Origin: Sphingobacteriaceae bacterium UBA2059
GTDB taxonomy: Bacteria > Bacteroidota > Bacteroidia > Sphingobacteriales > Sphingobacteriaceae
NCBI GenBank assembly: GCA_002332615.1
Contig: DDAL01000007.1
Coordinates: 1-41,319, forward strand
Reading direction: 5' to 3'
Length of the DNA stretch: 41,319 nucleotides
The notes beneath the pieces were generated by a model. That model worked only from the letters and a program-made list of their open reading frames with translations, was not told the DNA's origin and did no database searches. Positions 16,113 to 24,997 of this stretch are shown here, in pieces; position 1 is the stretch's first letter, and every line of letters begins with the position of its first letter. A program made the position numbers and the translations under genes.

Positions 16113-17438
16113 TTAATGTATATCTACCATGTCTTCCTTATTTATCTGAAGGTCAAGCTTTACAGTTTCAATATTGACTCCTGTTTTCTTGATGATGGTA
16201 ATGGTATACCCTTCAAAGTCTTTTGTTTCGCCTACCTCGGGAATCTTATCAAATAACTCACTAACCAAGCCGCCTATGGTCTCGTAGTCTTCGTCCTCAG
16301 GCAAGTCATGAGGAAGGTATTCATTCACGTCATAGACAGATGCGTCCGCCTGAACGATGAACTCTGTGTCGGATACTTTTTCTACTATTGGCTTTTCTTC
16401 ATCAAATTCATCCTGAATTTCACCAACCAGCTCTTCGACAATATCTTCCAGGGTAACCAGGCCGGCCGTGCCTCCAAACTCATCAAGAACAATTGCTAGC
16501 TGCAATTTGCGCTGCTGTAACTCTTTCATCAGAGCACTGATTCGTTTCGACTCAGGTACGAAATAAGGCTTCCTGATAATTTCTGTCAACACGACTTCTT
16601 TTTTATTGGCCAAAAGCGCCAGACAATCCTTGGCATTGAAGAAACCGACGATATGGTCGATTTTTTCTTCGTAAACCGGAATCCTTGAATATCCTTCACG
16701 CAAAACAGTATTGATCACTTCGTCGGAAGATGTATTGATCTCAAGAGCGGAAATTTTAGTTCTGGGAACCATAACGTTCTTAACAACACGATCGTTAAAA
16801 TCAAAGACGTTCTTAATGAGTTCGTGTTCATCTATATCGAGTATTCCGCTGTCTTTGCTCTGCTCTAGTAAATATTGAAGCTCTTCGGAGCTGTGAGACA
16901 CCTCCTTTCCACTGACTGTACTTATACCGATGAGCTTCAACAGCAAATTAGCAAAGCCATTTAACAGCCATATAAAAGGCCTGAATATAATATAGAACAA
17001 ATGCAAGGGAAGTGATATCCCAAGAGACACAGCTATAGGCTTTTCAATAGCAATTGTCTTTGGAGCAAGCTCTCCAAAGACGATATGCAATATGGTAATA
17101 ATTGCAAATGCTACTATTGGTCCGGCTGTCGCTCCGAAGGAACCTATCACCTCGGGTGAAGCTCCAAAAAACAACAAGGTATTTGTAAGGATATGCTCCA
17201 TTACTTTCTCCCCTACCCACCCTAAACCTAAGGAGGCAAGCGTAATACCTAGTTGTGTAGCTGCCAGATAAGAGTTTAAGTTTTGGGTAATATGCTTTGC
17301 TGTAGTAGCCATACGGCTACCCGACTTAGCCTGAATCTCGATTTGCGAAGCACGAACCTTTACAATAGCAAATTCAGCCGCAACAAAGAAGCCGTTGAGG
17401 AAAACCAGAAAAAAAGTAATGAATATCTGAATACCCAT
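16113..17438 (-). CDS. CNNM/CorC-type hemolysin-family membrane protein
   Basis: A 441-residue protein with three parts: a membrane DUF21/CNNM domain (about 1-190) with LNGFFVAAEFAIVKVR near the N-terminus; a CBS-domain pair (about 205-335) starting after MVPRTKISALE; and a C-terminal CorC_HlyC domain (about 350-430). Members are linked to Mg2+ or Co2+ transport, and the hemolysin label is historical. Proteins of this layout in Bacteroidota are also called GldE when they sit near gliding genes, but no gliding gene is seen here. It lies 3 bases after ppa. Confidence 0.88.
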   Translation of the reverse strand: MGIQIFITFFLVFLNGFFVAAEFAIVKVRASQIEIQAKSGSRMATTAKHITQNLNSYLAATQLGITLASLGLGWVGEKVMEHILTNTLLFFGASPEVIGSFGATAGPIVAFAIITILHIVFGELAPKTIAIEKPIAVSLGISLPLHLFYIIFRPFIWLLNGFANLLLKLIGISTVSGKEVSHSSEELQYLLEQSKDSGILDIDEHELIKNVFDFNDRVVKNVMVPRTKISALEINTSSDEVINTVLREGYSRIPVYEEKIDHIVGFFNAKDCLALLANKKEVVLTEIIRKPYFVPESKRISALMKELQQRKLQLAIVLDEFGGTAGLVTLEDIVEELVGEIQDEFDEEKPIVEKVSDTEFIVQADASVYDVNEYLPHDLPEDEDYETIGGLVSELFDKIPEVGETKDFEGYTITIIKKTGVNIETVKLDLQINKEDMVDIH

Positions 17439-17441
17439 TTT

Positions 17442-17999
17442 TTAATGTTTACGTTCAACTTGGGGTCGGCATTCCGTATTGTACAACTGCAGACTGTCTT
17501 CAATTACTTTCCAGGCTTCTTCCTTACCCATCAATTGTTCAACGGTAACGTTTTTGTGTTCGAGTGCTTTATAATCCTGAAAGAAGCGGACAATTTCTTT
17601 CATTGTATGTGGGGGAAGTTCGTCAAGATCATTAATATAATTCACTGACATGTCATTCTTCGCTACTGCAATGATCTTATCATCCTGCTCTCCGCTATCT
17701 ACCATGTGCATTACTCCAATCACTTTAGCTTCTATAAGAGACAGTGGGTATACTACCGCCGAACAAAGAACAAGAATGTCCAGGGGGTCATGGTCGTCAC
17801 AATATGTTTGTGGTATAAAGCCATAGTTAGCCGGATACATGACCGATGAAAATAGAATACGATCGAGTCTTAACAAGCCCGAGTCTTTATCTATTTCATA
17901 CTTTGCTTTGGAACCTTTAGGAATTTCTATAATGGCATTTACTAATTCAGGAACCTGGCTACCAGGTGAAACCATGTGCCACGCGTTATCTTCTCTCAT
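17442..17999 (-). CDS. ppa: inorganic pyrophosphatase (family I)
   Basis: A 185-residue soluble enzyme hydrolysing pyrophosphate to phosphate and pulling biosynthetic reactions forward. The family signature DHDPLDI (69-75) holds the metal-binding Asp residues; EIPKGSKAKYE and YPANYGFIP add active-site Lys, Glu and Tyr. Length is typical for prokaryotic family I. The 43-base gap upstream, after dedA, contains TAGCTTTT (7 of 8 match to TAnnTTTG), so ppa may have its own start as well as read-through. Confidence 0.95.
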   Translation of the reverse strand: MREDNAWHMVSPGSQVPELVNAIIEIPKGSKAKYEIDKDSGLLRLDRILFSSVMYPANYGFIPQTYCDDHDPLDILVLCSAVVYPLSLIEAKVIGVMHMVDSGEQDDKIIAVAKNDMSVNYINDLDELPPHTMKEIVRFFQDYKALEHKNVTVEQLMGKEEAWKVIEDSLQLYNTECRPQVERKH

Positions 18000-18042
18000 T
18001 TATTTATTATATTGAAATACAACTATTTTAAAAGCTAATTGT

Positions 18043-18672
18043 TTAATCCTGGTGCCTATTTTTGATATAACCATGCACCAGCGGAATGGCTGTAATTACC
18101 ACGAACCCAACTATAATATAAATCAAATAGCTATCTATTTGTTCTTTATACTTCGAGCCAAGGAAATAGCCGAGCAGGGTTAACGAAGATATCCATAAAA
18201 TGGCACCTGCTACGTTGTAAAGGGAAAATTTTCTAAAATCAAGCTTAATTACGCCGGCTACAATAGGGGCAAAAGTCCGGACAATAGGTATGAACCGCCC
18301 CATAATAAGAGCAAAGGCTCCCTGCTTACGATAATAACTTTCAGCGGCTTTGAGATGTTTCTTTTTGAAAACAAAGGTATCTTTTCGAGTATAAAGAATA
18401 GGTCCGGTCTTCCTTCCAAACCAATATCCTACATAGTTTCCAACGACAGCTGCTATGATAAGACCGATAACCACTGAAGAGATCGAGGCATCTAGCTTGC
18501 CGGTAGCAACAAACATTCCTGCAAGAAAAAGCAGGTAATCCCCTGGCAAAAAGAATCCAAAGAAAAGACCTGTTTCGGCAAAAACTACAAAGAGAAGAAC
18601 ATAATAACCTCCCTCTTTCAATAACCGCTCAGGGTCTATAGCTTTAATAAGGGAGTCCCAAAAGTCATGCAT
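18043..18672 (-). CDS. DedA family membrane protein
   Basis: A 209-residue polytopic inner-membrane protein of the DedA/SNARE-associated family. Key residues match the family pattern: E33 in FAETG, D45 in FLPGDYLL, and R126 and R132 in GRFIPIVRTFAPIVAG. Some DedA proteins recycle undecaprenyl phosphate, others affect drug or pH resistance; which applies here is open. It follows nuoN after a 54-base gap that holds a TAGTTTTA box (18685-18692, 7 of 8), so it probably starts a separate transcript with ppa, the CNNM gene, rsmE and ispF. Confidence 0.9.
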   Translation of the reverse strand: MHDFWDSLIKAIDPERLLKEGGYYVLLFVVFAETGLFFGFFLPGDYLLFLAGMFVATGKLDASISSVVIGLIIAAVVGNYVGYWFGRKTGPILYTRKDTFVFKKKHLKAAESYYRKQGAFALIMGRFIPIVRTFAPIVAGVIKLDFRKFSLYNVAGAILWISSLTLLGYFLGSKYKEQIDSYLIYIIVGFVVITAIPLVHGYIKNRHQD

Positions 18673-18726
18673 AGCCTATACTCGTAAAACTACGAATATT
18701 AATATAATATTTTGTGTATTAAATTC

Positions 18727-20106
18727 TTACAGAAGTCCTGCAAGAAAACCGGGATAAATTCCTAGCAATATTGTAATAAATACTGATATTCCCATTACCA
18801 CTTTATAATACGAAGGAACCTGGATTTCAATATCATCACCACTGCGGAAATACATTGCTATAATAACTCTGAAATAATAGAATACACCGATTGCAGCGTT
18901 AATGACAGCGAAAACAACAAGTGCAATATGATAGGAGCCCAAAGCGCCTGAAAACATCATAAACTTACCTATAAAGCCCGCTGTAAGTGGTATTCCAGCC
19001 AGCGATAACATTGCTACGGTGAGCACAAAAGCAACATACGGGTTTCTTTTGGCAAGACCATTAAATCCATCATATGTATCAATGCCCACTTTCTGCTGAA
19101 CAAGAATAAGAACCGAGAAAGCAATTACAGACGCTACTGTATAAGCAGCCGCATATAACAGTACTGAATTTGCAGAATTCGTATTTAAAGCAAGAATAGC
19201 AAAAAGCATATATCCAACGTGTGAAATACTTGAATATGCCAGCATCCTTTTAAAATGGTGTTGATATACAGCAGTAATATTTCCTACCAGCAAGGACAGT
19301 ACAGCTAAAACTACAATCAAAGGAATCCAAAACTGCTGTACCGGAGCGAAGCAAAATAGTATGATTCTTAAAAAAGCGCCAAAGCCGGCAGTTTTAACGA
19401 CCGTACTCATAAAAGCGGTTACAAGTGTTGGGGATCCTTCATATACATCAGGCAACCAGAAATGAAAAGGAGCGGCCCCCACTTTAAAACTTAAACCAAC
19501 AACTAAAAACAGCATCCCACCATAAAGCAGAGGCGACATGGTATGTTCATTCCTTAGTACATACTCTCTTATCTCAGCAAGGTCAAAAGAACCGGTAGCG
19601 CCATATACTAAAGCGATGCCAAATAGAAGAATACCTGTTGAAAAAGCACCCATCAGGAAGTACTTAAGAGAAGCCTCGTTTGATGAGAAGTCTTTTTTCT
19701 TTATACCTGCCAGAATATAGAGGGCGACTGACATTATCTCTATCCCAATAAATAGCATAGCAAGGTTATGATAAGAGAGAATCATCACTATACCAACGAG
19801 CGCAAATAGTATTAACGCATAATACTCGGCAACCTGAGAGCTGATTCTTTCGAAATAGTTGGGAGAAAGTAACAGCAGTAAGACAGTGCAGATTATGCAT
19901 ATACCCGAAAAAGCAATTGCATAGTTATCAAACAGCAGCATGTTACTATAGATCGGAGCCTGAAAGCTATTCCAGTATAAAGCACCCGCAGTTGCAGCGG
20001 ACAACAGTCCTGCGATAGTTACCGGAAGTAAAGCTTTTTTTGCCTTAAACAATCCCAGATATAAAACAAGGATGGCTAGTAGTGATATAATTATTAAAAC
20101 GTTCAT
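18727..20106 (-). CDS. nuoN: NADH-quinone oxidoreductase subunit N
   Basis: A 459-residue proton-pumping membrane subunit of complex I, one of three antiporter-like subunits. The conserved Glu lies in GIEIMSVALYIL and the pumping Lys in KVGAAPFHFWLPDVYEG, followed by TLVTAFMSTVVKTAGF. About 14 hydrophobic helices are seen. Length is near the family average. It is the last gene of the nuo operon, 28 bases after nuoM. Confidence 0.96.
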   Translation of the reverse strand: MNVLIIISLLAILVLYLGLFKAKKALLPVTIAGLLSAATAGALYWNSFQAPIYSNMLLFDNYAIAFSGICIICTVLLLLLSPNYFERISSQVAEYYALILFALVGIVMILSYHNLAMLFIGIEIMSVALYILAGIKKKDFSSNEASLKYFLMGAFSTGILLFGIALVYGATGSFDLAEIREYVLRNEHTMSPLLYGGMLFLVVGLSFKVGAAPFHFWLPDVYEGSPTLVTAFMSTVVKTAGFGAFLRIILFCFAPVQQFWIPLIVVLAVLSLLVGNITAVYQHHFKRMLAYSSISHVGYMLFAILALNTNSANSVLLYAAAYTVASVIAFSVLILVQQKVGIDTYDGFNGLAKRNPYVAFVLTVAMLSLAGIPLTAGFIGKFMMFSGALGSYHIALVVFAVINAAIGVFYYFRVIIAMYFRSGDDIEIQVPSYYKVVMGISVFITILLGIYPGFLAGLL

Positions 20107-20134
20107 TTCTAAATAATAGCTTCTTTTAATGCTG

Positions 20135-21613
20135 TTAAAAACCTCCCTGCATACTACCTATGCGCTGATTCACAGTTTCAACCAATGAGGTTACAGATGC
20201 CTCTGTAAGATTCAGTAAAGGTTGAGGATAGACGCCGATGAAAACAATAAGCAAGACTACTGCACCCAGCACAAGTTTTTCGGTAGTGTCAACGTCCGCG
20301 AAATTTGAGGTAAGAGAATTAACCTCTCCCAACATAGTTTTCTGGTACATACGTAACATATATACAGCACCAAAGATGATGGTAAGGCCTGCAATGACAG
20401 ATGCCCAAAGGCTGTACTTGTATATCCCCAACAATAAGAGGAATTCCCCTATAAAGCCGTTGGTTAAAGGCAAAGCAATTGTACCAAGAAGAATGATCAT
20501 GAAACAAACAGATAACACAGGGGCAACTTTCGCTATTCCTCCCATATCAGATATGTTCCTCGTGCCGAGCCTCCTTATTATAATATCCGCCACAAAAAAA
20601 AGACCAAAGACGTTAATACCGTGATTGAGCATTTGTATCATAGCCCCTTGAACGCTTTGTACGTTCCACGCAAAGATACCCGCTGCGATCAGCCCAACGT
20701 GAGCGATAGATGAGTACGCAATGAGGCGTTTCATATCTTTCTGCCTGAACGCAATAACAGAAGCATAAACAATTCCTATAATCGAAAGAATCAAGGCTAA
20801 ATGTCCCCATTCTAAAAACCCAAGGGGAGCAACAGGTATGAGCCATCTGATAGCTCCATAAATACCCATCTTGAGCATAATAGCGGCCAAAAGCATAGAT
20901 CCAGCAGTTGGAGCTTCAGTATACGTATCTGGCTGCCAGGTATGAAATGGAAAAATAGGCATTTTAATAGCAAAGGCTAAGAAGAAAGCCCAAAAAACCC
21001 AACTTTGAGTATTTCCATCCAATGCTACCTGATAAAAGGACTGGTAATCATACGAGCCATCAGCAGTTTGGAGGTGCATATAAATTATGCCAATAAGCAT
21101 AATTAAGCTTCCAAACATTGTGTATATGAAAAACTTCAAATTAACGCGAATTCTGTTTTCCCCGCCCCATAATGCACAGATAAAATAGATCGGTATTAAC
21201 GCAGCTTCCCAACCTATGTAAAACAGAAAAGCATCCAATGCAGTAAAAACGACCAGTAGTCCGCTTTGCATAAATAGTATAAGACCGTAAAAGGCAGAAG
21301 GCTTTGAATATTCCGTTTTGAAGGAAGAAAAAACAATCAGAGGGGTCAGCAAATTGGTCAGTAATACTACAAGCATACTGATTCCATCCAAACCAGCTTT
21401 GAAATGAATGCCAAAGGCGGGAAGCCAGCTATAATCAACCAAAAACTGCGGTTGGATTATACTTGGATTGAACTTTGCAAGAACGTAGCCCGTAAATGCC
21501 AGCGAAAGCAAAGACCATACGAAAGCAAAGCTTTTTACCTGTCGTGATTTACCGAATAGGAATGCGATTAGTGCGCCGGCTAGTGGTAAAAATATAAGCA
21601 ATAATATTTCCAT
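20135..21613 (-). CDS. nuoM: NADH-quinone oxidoreductase subunit M
   Basis: A 492-residue antiporter-like subunit of complex I. The TM5 Glu is in GWEAALIPIYFI, and the conserved Lys/His region reads KMPIFPFHTWQPDTYTEAP, then TAGSMLLAAIMLKMG. About 14 helices are predicted from hydrophobicity. It lies 18-21 bases after nuoL and forms the pumping arm with NuoL and NuoN. Confidence 0.96.
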   Translation of the reverse strand: MEILLLIFLPLAGALIAFLFGKSRQVKSFAFVWSLLSLAFTGYVLAKFNPSIIQPQFLVDYSWLPAFGIHFKAGLDGISMLVVLLTNLLTPLIVFSSFKTEYSKPSAFYGLILFMQSGLLVVFTALDAFLFYIGWEAALIPIYFICALWGGENRIRVNLKFFIYTMFGSLIMLIGIIYMHLQTADGSYDYQSFYQVALDGNTQSWVFWAFFLAFAIKMPIFPFHTWQPDTYTEAPTAGSMLLAAIMLKMGIYGAIRWLIPVAPLGFLEWGHLALILSIIGIVYASVIAFRQKDMKRLIAYSSIAHVGLIAAGIFAWNVQSVQGAMIQMLNHGINVFGLFFVADIIIRRLGTRNISDMGGIAKVAPVLSVCFMIILLGTIALPLTNGFIGEFLLLLGIYKYSLWASVIAGLTIIFGAVYMLRMYQKTMLGEVNSLTSNFADVDTTEKLVLGAVVLLIVFIGVYPQPLLNLTEASVTSLVETVNQRIGSMQGGF

Positions 21614-21631
21614 TTATAATTCCTGTCTTCC

Positions 21632-23542
21632 TTATATAGTATAAAACCCGTATGCAAACAAAACAATTAGCCCAAGAACCATCATGAAAATATAGAAACT
21701 AATATTTCCAGACTGAAGCAGCCGCAGACCTTTACTGGTTTCGTTCGTACCTCTTCCTAAACCATTTACCAATCCATCAATGCCCTTCCTATCGACAACG
21801 TTGTAAAAGAAAACCGATAGCCCGTTTAACGGCCGTACTATCAAAGCGTCGTATAACTCATCTATATAGAATCTATTATAAGACAATCGCTCCCAAGCAG
21901 TCCTTGGCTCATTCTCGGCCTTTGGAGTGTTCCGCTTTTTAACATAGATAAAATACGCAACCAATGCGGCAATTACTGCTCCAGCTACAGATACCGCCAT
22001 CAGAATATACTCGGTGCTATGATTCAGAGAAGATGGTTCTATAGTTGAATGTTGAGTATTTAATACAGGATTCAAAAAGCCCGACAGCCAATGCTTACCT
22101 CCTAAAACTTCGGGAACCCCAATAAAGCCACCTATGGTTGATAATACCGCCAGAATAACTAAAGGGACAGTCATAGATGGAGGAGATTCATGCAAGCCCT
22201 GTCCAGTCACTTCCGTTCCTTTGAAATTGCCAAAGAATGTCAAAAACATCATTCTAAACATGTAGAAGGCTGTCAGAACTGCACCTAGTACCCCAAGCAC
22301 CCACAATATCTTATTATGTTCATACGCATGAGCCAGTATTTCATCTTTTGAAAAGAAACCGGAAAAAGGCGGCAAGCCGGAAATGGCCAAGGTACCCGCA
22401 ACCATCGTTAAAAACGTAACAGGCAGCTTTTTTCTAAGTCCCCCCATCATACGCATGTCCTGCTCATTACCCATGGCATGTATAACAGAGCCTGCTCCCA
22501 GGAACAAAAGAGCTTTAAAAAATGCATGAGTTATGACATGAAAGAAGGCTCCTGTATAAGCACCAACACCTAAGGCTAGAAACATATAGCCCAGCTGGGA
22601 CACCGTTGAATAAGCTAGAACTTTTTTAATATCTGTTTGAGATATTGCTATAGCAGCAGCCAACAACGCAGTTGCTAAGCCTATAACAGCTATGAGATCA
22701 TTTGTAACGGGAGCAAGGCTGAACATCACGTTAGAACGTACGATCATGTATATTCCTGCTGTCACCATGGTCGCGGCGTGTATAAGCGCAGACACGGGCG
22801 TAGGGCCGGCCATGGCATCAGGCAACCATGTAAACAGAGGAATCTGTGCAGATTTGCCTGTTGCAGCGATAAATAAGAACAGAGTGATCAGCATCAGCGT
22901 CCAATTACCCATTCCTAATTCTGCCGCCTTGGGAAAAACAGTGTCAAATTCAAGACTGCCAAACGTGGTGAATATGATAAACATAGCAATCAGAAATCCG
23001 AGGTCCCCAATTCTGTTCATTACGAAGGCCTTCTTCGCAGCAGCAGCATAAGATTCATTTGTAAACCAAAAGCCTATAAGCAAGTAAGAGCATAAGCCTA
23101 CTCCCTCCCAGCCAATAAACATAATAGCATAGTTAGAACCTAATACCAGCAAAAGCATAAAGAAGATAAAGAGATTCAGATAAGAGAAAAATTTGGAGAA
23201 ACCTTTATCCGAATGCATGTACCCTATTGAATAGACATGAATAAGGAACCCGATACCTGTAACGATGAGCAGCATCAATGAACTTAAAGGATCAACCTGA
23301 AAGGAAAAAGGAATCCGAAATGATCCTGCCTGAATCCAGTTAAATAAAGGAACTACATAGGACTTAACAGATGAAGTATTGATATCACTATAGACACCCA
23401 GGCTTAGAACAAAAGATCCAAGCACTGTAAAGCTGCCAAGGATTCCGGCAGCATTTTTAGACAATACATTCCTGCAAAGGCCTATCAATAAGAATCCTGC
23501 CAAGGGAAGTAGAGGGATTAACCAAACTAACTTTATAAACAT
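21632..23542 (-). CDS. nuoL: NADH-quinone oxidoreductase subunit L
   Basis: A 636-residue membrane subunit at the far end of the complex I pumping arm. GWEGVGLCSYLLIGFW has the TM5 Glu; KSAQIPLFTWLPDAMAGPTP followed by SALIHAATMVTAG is the classic Lys/His proton path. The C-terminal part has the extra helices and lateral amphipathic stretch of NuoL. I start at the ATG at 23542 (MFIKLVWLIPLLP); a TTG one codon upstream is unlikely. The 42-base gap after nuoK carries nothing notable. Confidence 0.96.
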   Translation of the reverse strand: MFIKLVWLIPLLPLAGFLLIGLCRNVLSKNAAGILGSFTVLGSFVLSLGVYSDINTSSVKSYVVPLFNWIQAGSFRIPFSFQVDPLSSLMLLIVTGIGFLIHVYSIGYMHSDKGFSKFFSYLNLFIFFMLLLVLGSNYAIMFIGWEGVGLCSYLLIGFWFTNESYAAAAKKAFVMNRIGDLGFLIAMFIIFTTFGSLEFDTVFPKAAELGMGNWTLMLITLFLFIAATGKSAQIPLFTWLPDAMAGPTPVSALIHAATMVTAGIYMIVRSNVMFSLAPVTNDLIAVIGLATALLAAAIAISQTDIKKVLAYSTVSQLGYMFLALGVGAYTGAFFHVITHAFFKALLFLGAGSVIHAMGNEQDMRMMGGLRKKLPVTFLTMVAGTLAISGLPPFSGFFSKDEILAHAYEHNKILWVLGVLGAVLTAFYMFRMMFLTFFGNFKGTEVTGQGLHESPPSMTVPLVILAVLSTIGGFIGVPEVLGGKHWLSGFLNPVLNTQHSTIEPSSLNHSTEYILMAVSVAGAVIAALVAYFIYVKKRNTPKAENEPRTAWERLSYNRFYIDELYDALIVRPLNGLSVFFYNVVDRKGIDGLVNGLGRGTNETSKGLRLLQSGNISFYIFMMVLGLIVLFAYGFYTI

Positions 23543-23584
23543 CAACCTTAATTCATTAAATTAAAACAATCACCATATTTACAG

Positions 23585-23914
23585 CTACCACTTAAGCCTG
23601 CTCAGTACATTTATATCGGTAGAGTTTGTATTTCTGTATATCATTACTATGATGGCAAGGCCTACAGCCACTTCAGCTGCTGCAAGTGCCATAACGAAAA
23701 ACACGAAAACCTGGCCTGAAGGATCCCCTCTGTGTACTGAAAAAGCAGCAAGAAGTAAATTGACTGCGTTTAGCATAAGCTCAATACACATGAAGATAAC
23801 AATGGCATTTCTACGTATAAGAACGCCCATGATCCCAATTGAAAAGATCAACGTACAAAACAAAATATAGTGATTCAGGGGAACGCCCTGCAATGTTTGA
23901 CTTACTGTTTCCAT
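23585..23914 (-). CDS. nuoK: NADH-quinone oxidoreductase subunit K
   Basis: A 109-residue, three-helix membrane subunit of complex I. The conserved buried Glu sits in CIELMLNAVNLLL, and the next helix has ALAAAEVAVGLAI with the second Glu. Its ATG overlaps the nuoJ stop by one base (TAATG), a sign of translational coupling. Length is typical. Confidence 0.95.
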   Translation of the reverse strand: METVSQTLQGVPLNHYILFCTLIFSIGIMGVLIRRNAIVIFMCIELMLNAVNLLLAAFSVHRGDPSGQVFVFFVMALAAAEVAVGLAIIVMIYRNTNSTDINVLSRLKW

Positions 23915-24411
23915 TATACTTTACTAGGGTCTTTCTTGGCTAATAATACGGCTCCCACCATGGCAGTTAACAATAGTATTGAAGACATCTCAAATGGCAG
24001 AAGGAACTCTTTTAGTAAAACTTTTCCGAGGTTATGAACCAAACCGATTCCGGGATCTTTCAATGTCAAAGGGACAGAGCTTTCGAGCAACCTCAGCGAG
24101 CCGGCAATAGTAACAAAAAAGCACATCCCAACAACAACGCCTATTGCTTTCAAAAGATTAGAGCTAGTCGGTTCAGCCTCTTTATTCAAATTTAAAAGCA
24201 TCAGAACAAACAAGAAAAGCACCATAATTGCACCCATATAAACAATGAAGTTTACAAGCGCCAGAAATTGTGCATTTAATAAAATGTAGTGAACCGAAAA
24301 TGTAAAAAAAGTTATAATCAGGTACAAGACGCTATATACCGGGTTCCTCGAAAAAACAACCAGCAGTGAAAAGCAGATCGACAAAAAAGCAATTAAATAG
24401 AATAAGTTCAT
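23914..24411 (-). CDS. nuoJ: NADH-quinone oxidoreductase subunit J
   Basis: A 165-residue membrane subunit with five hydrophobic helices; the signature region NPVYSVLYLIITFF near the N-terminus and VNFIVYMGAIMVLFLFVLMLL (broken here as read) place it in the NuoJ/ND6 family. It follows nuoI after a 51-base gap with a strong hairpin and a TACCTTTG box, the only such gap in the second half of the operon, so nuoJ to nuoN may have added control. Confidence 0.94.
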   Translation of the reverse strand: MNLFYLIAFLSICFSLLVVFSRNPVYSVLYLIITFFTFSVHYILLNAQFLALVNFIVYMGAIMVLFLFVLMLLNLNKEAEPTSSNLLKAIGVVVGMCFFVTIAGSLRLLESSVPLTLKDPGIGLVHNLGKVLLKEFLLPFEMSSILLLTAMVGAVLLAKKDPSKV

Positions 24412-24426
24412 TGACGCTGTATTTTA

Positions 24427-24456
24427 CTTTGCCGCATTATTTAAAATGAGGCAAAG
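24427..24456 (-). promoter_or_regulatory. hairpin between nuoI and nuoJ
   Basis: Arms CTTTGCC and GGCAAAG (7 bp) with an inner CATT/AATG helix and one mismatch; loop of six. On the minus strand it is followed by TAAAATACAG, not a T-run, so it looks more like an mRNA processing or stability element than a terminator. Confidence 0.5.
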
Positions 24457-24459
24457 GTA
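24452..24459 (-). promoter_or_regulatory. TACCTTTG box in the nuoI-nuoJ gap
   Basis: Exact TAnnTTTG match on the minus strand, 3 bases after the nuoI stop and partly inside the hairpin arm. It may start a nuoJ-nuoN transcript; no -33 element is seen, so chance is possible. Confidence 0.3.
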
Positions 24460-24462
24460 TGA

Positions 24463-24963
24463 TTATTTATAATTTAATGGTGCCTCGACTAACTTATCTT
24501 TACCATAAATAAAATCTTTACGCAAATAGTCCGCTGTAATGAAAGGACCATCTAGATAAATAGCTTCCTTGGGACACGCCTCCTCACATAGTCCGCAAAA
24601 GATACATCTTAGCATATTTATCTCATATACTGCTGCATACTTCTCTTCCCTGTAAAGATGTTCCTCTCCTTTTTTACGTTCTGCAGCAATCATGGTTATA
24701 GCTTCGGCAGGACAAGCAAGTGCGCATAAACCACATGCAGTGCATCTTTCTCTCCCCTCCTCGTCACGCTTAAGAGAGTGAAGTCCTCTCCAGTTTTCCG
24801 ATATCGGCCTTTCCTGTTCAGGATAAAAAACCGTTTCTCTCTTTTTAAAAATATGTTTGAAAGTAATTACAAGCCCCTTAAATATGGAAGGGAGATAAAC
24901 TCTCTCCCAAAAACTCATCGGCTTCTGTTGTAATACTTTCTTTCTCTTACTTAATGGCTCCAT
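24463..24963 (-). CDS. nuoI: NADH-quinone oxidoreductase subunit I
   Basis: A 166-residue peripheral-arm subunit with two [4Fe-4S] clusters (N6a and N6b). The Cys sets are C74/C77/C80 with C84 (CTACGLCALACP) and C120/C123/C126 with C130 (CIFCGLCEEACP). I start at the ATG at 24963 (MEPLSKRKK); a second ATG is directly before it, and an upstream TTG at 24993 would add ten residues. The gene follows nuoH closely and precedes the hairpin gap. Confidence 0.94.
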   Translation of the reverse strand: MEPLSKRKKVLQQKPMSFWERVYLPSIFKGLVITFKHIFKKRETVFYPEQERPISENWRGLHSLKRDEEGRERCTACGLCALACPAEAITMIAAERKKGEEHLYREEKYAAVYEINMLRCIFCGLCEEACPKEAIYLDGPFITADYLRKDFIYGKDKLVEAPLNYK

Positions 24964-24997
24964 CATAATATGTAAGGCCTTAGCCTTCTCCAAAATC

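Noticed and set aside
20238..20624. 128-residue plus-strand frame inside nuoM
   Set aside because: Antisense shadow of a conserved membrane subunit.
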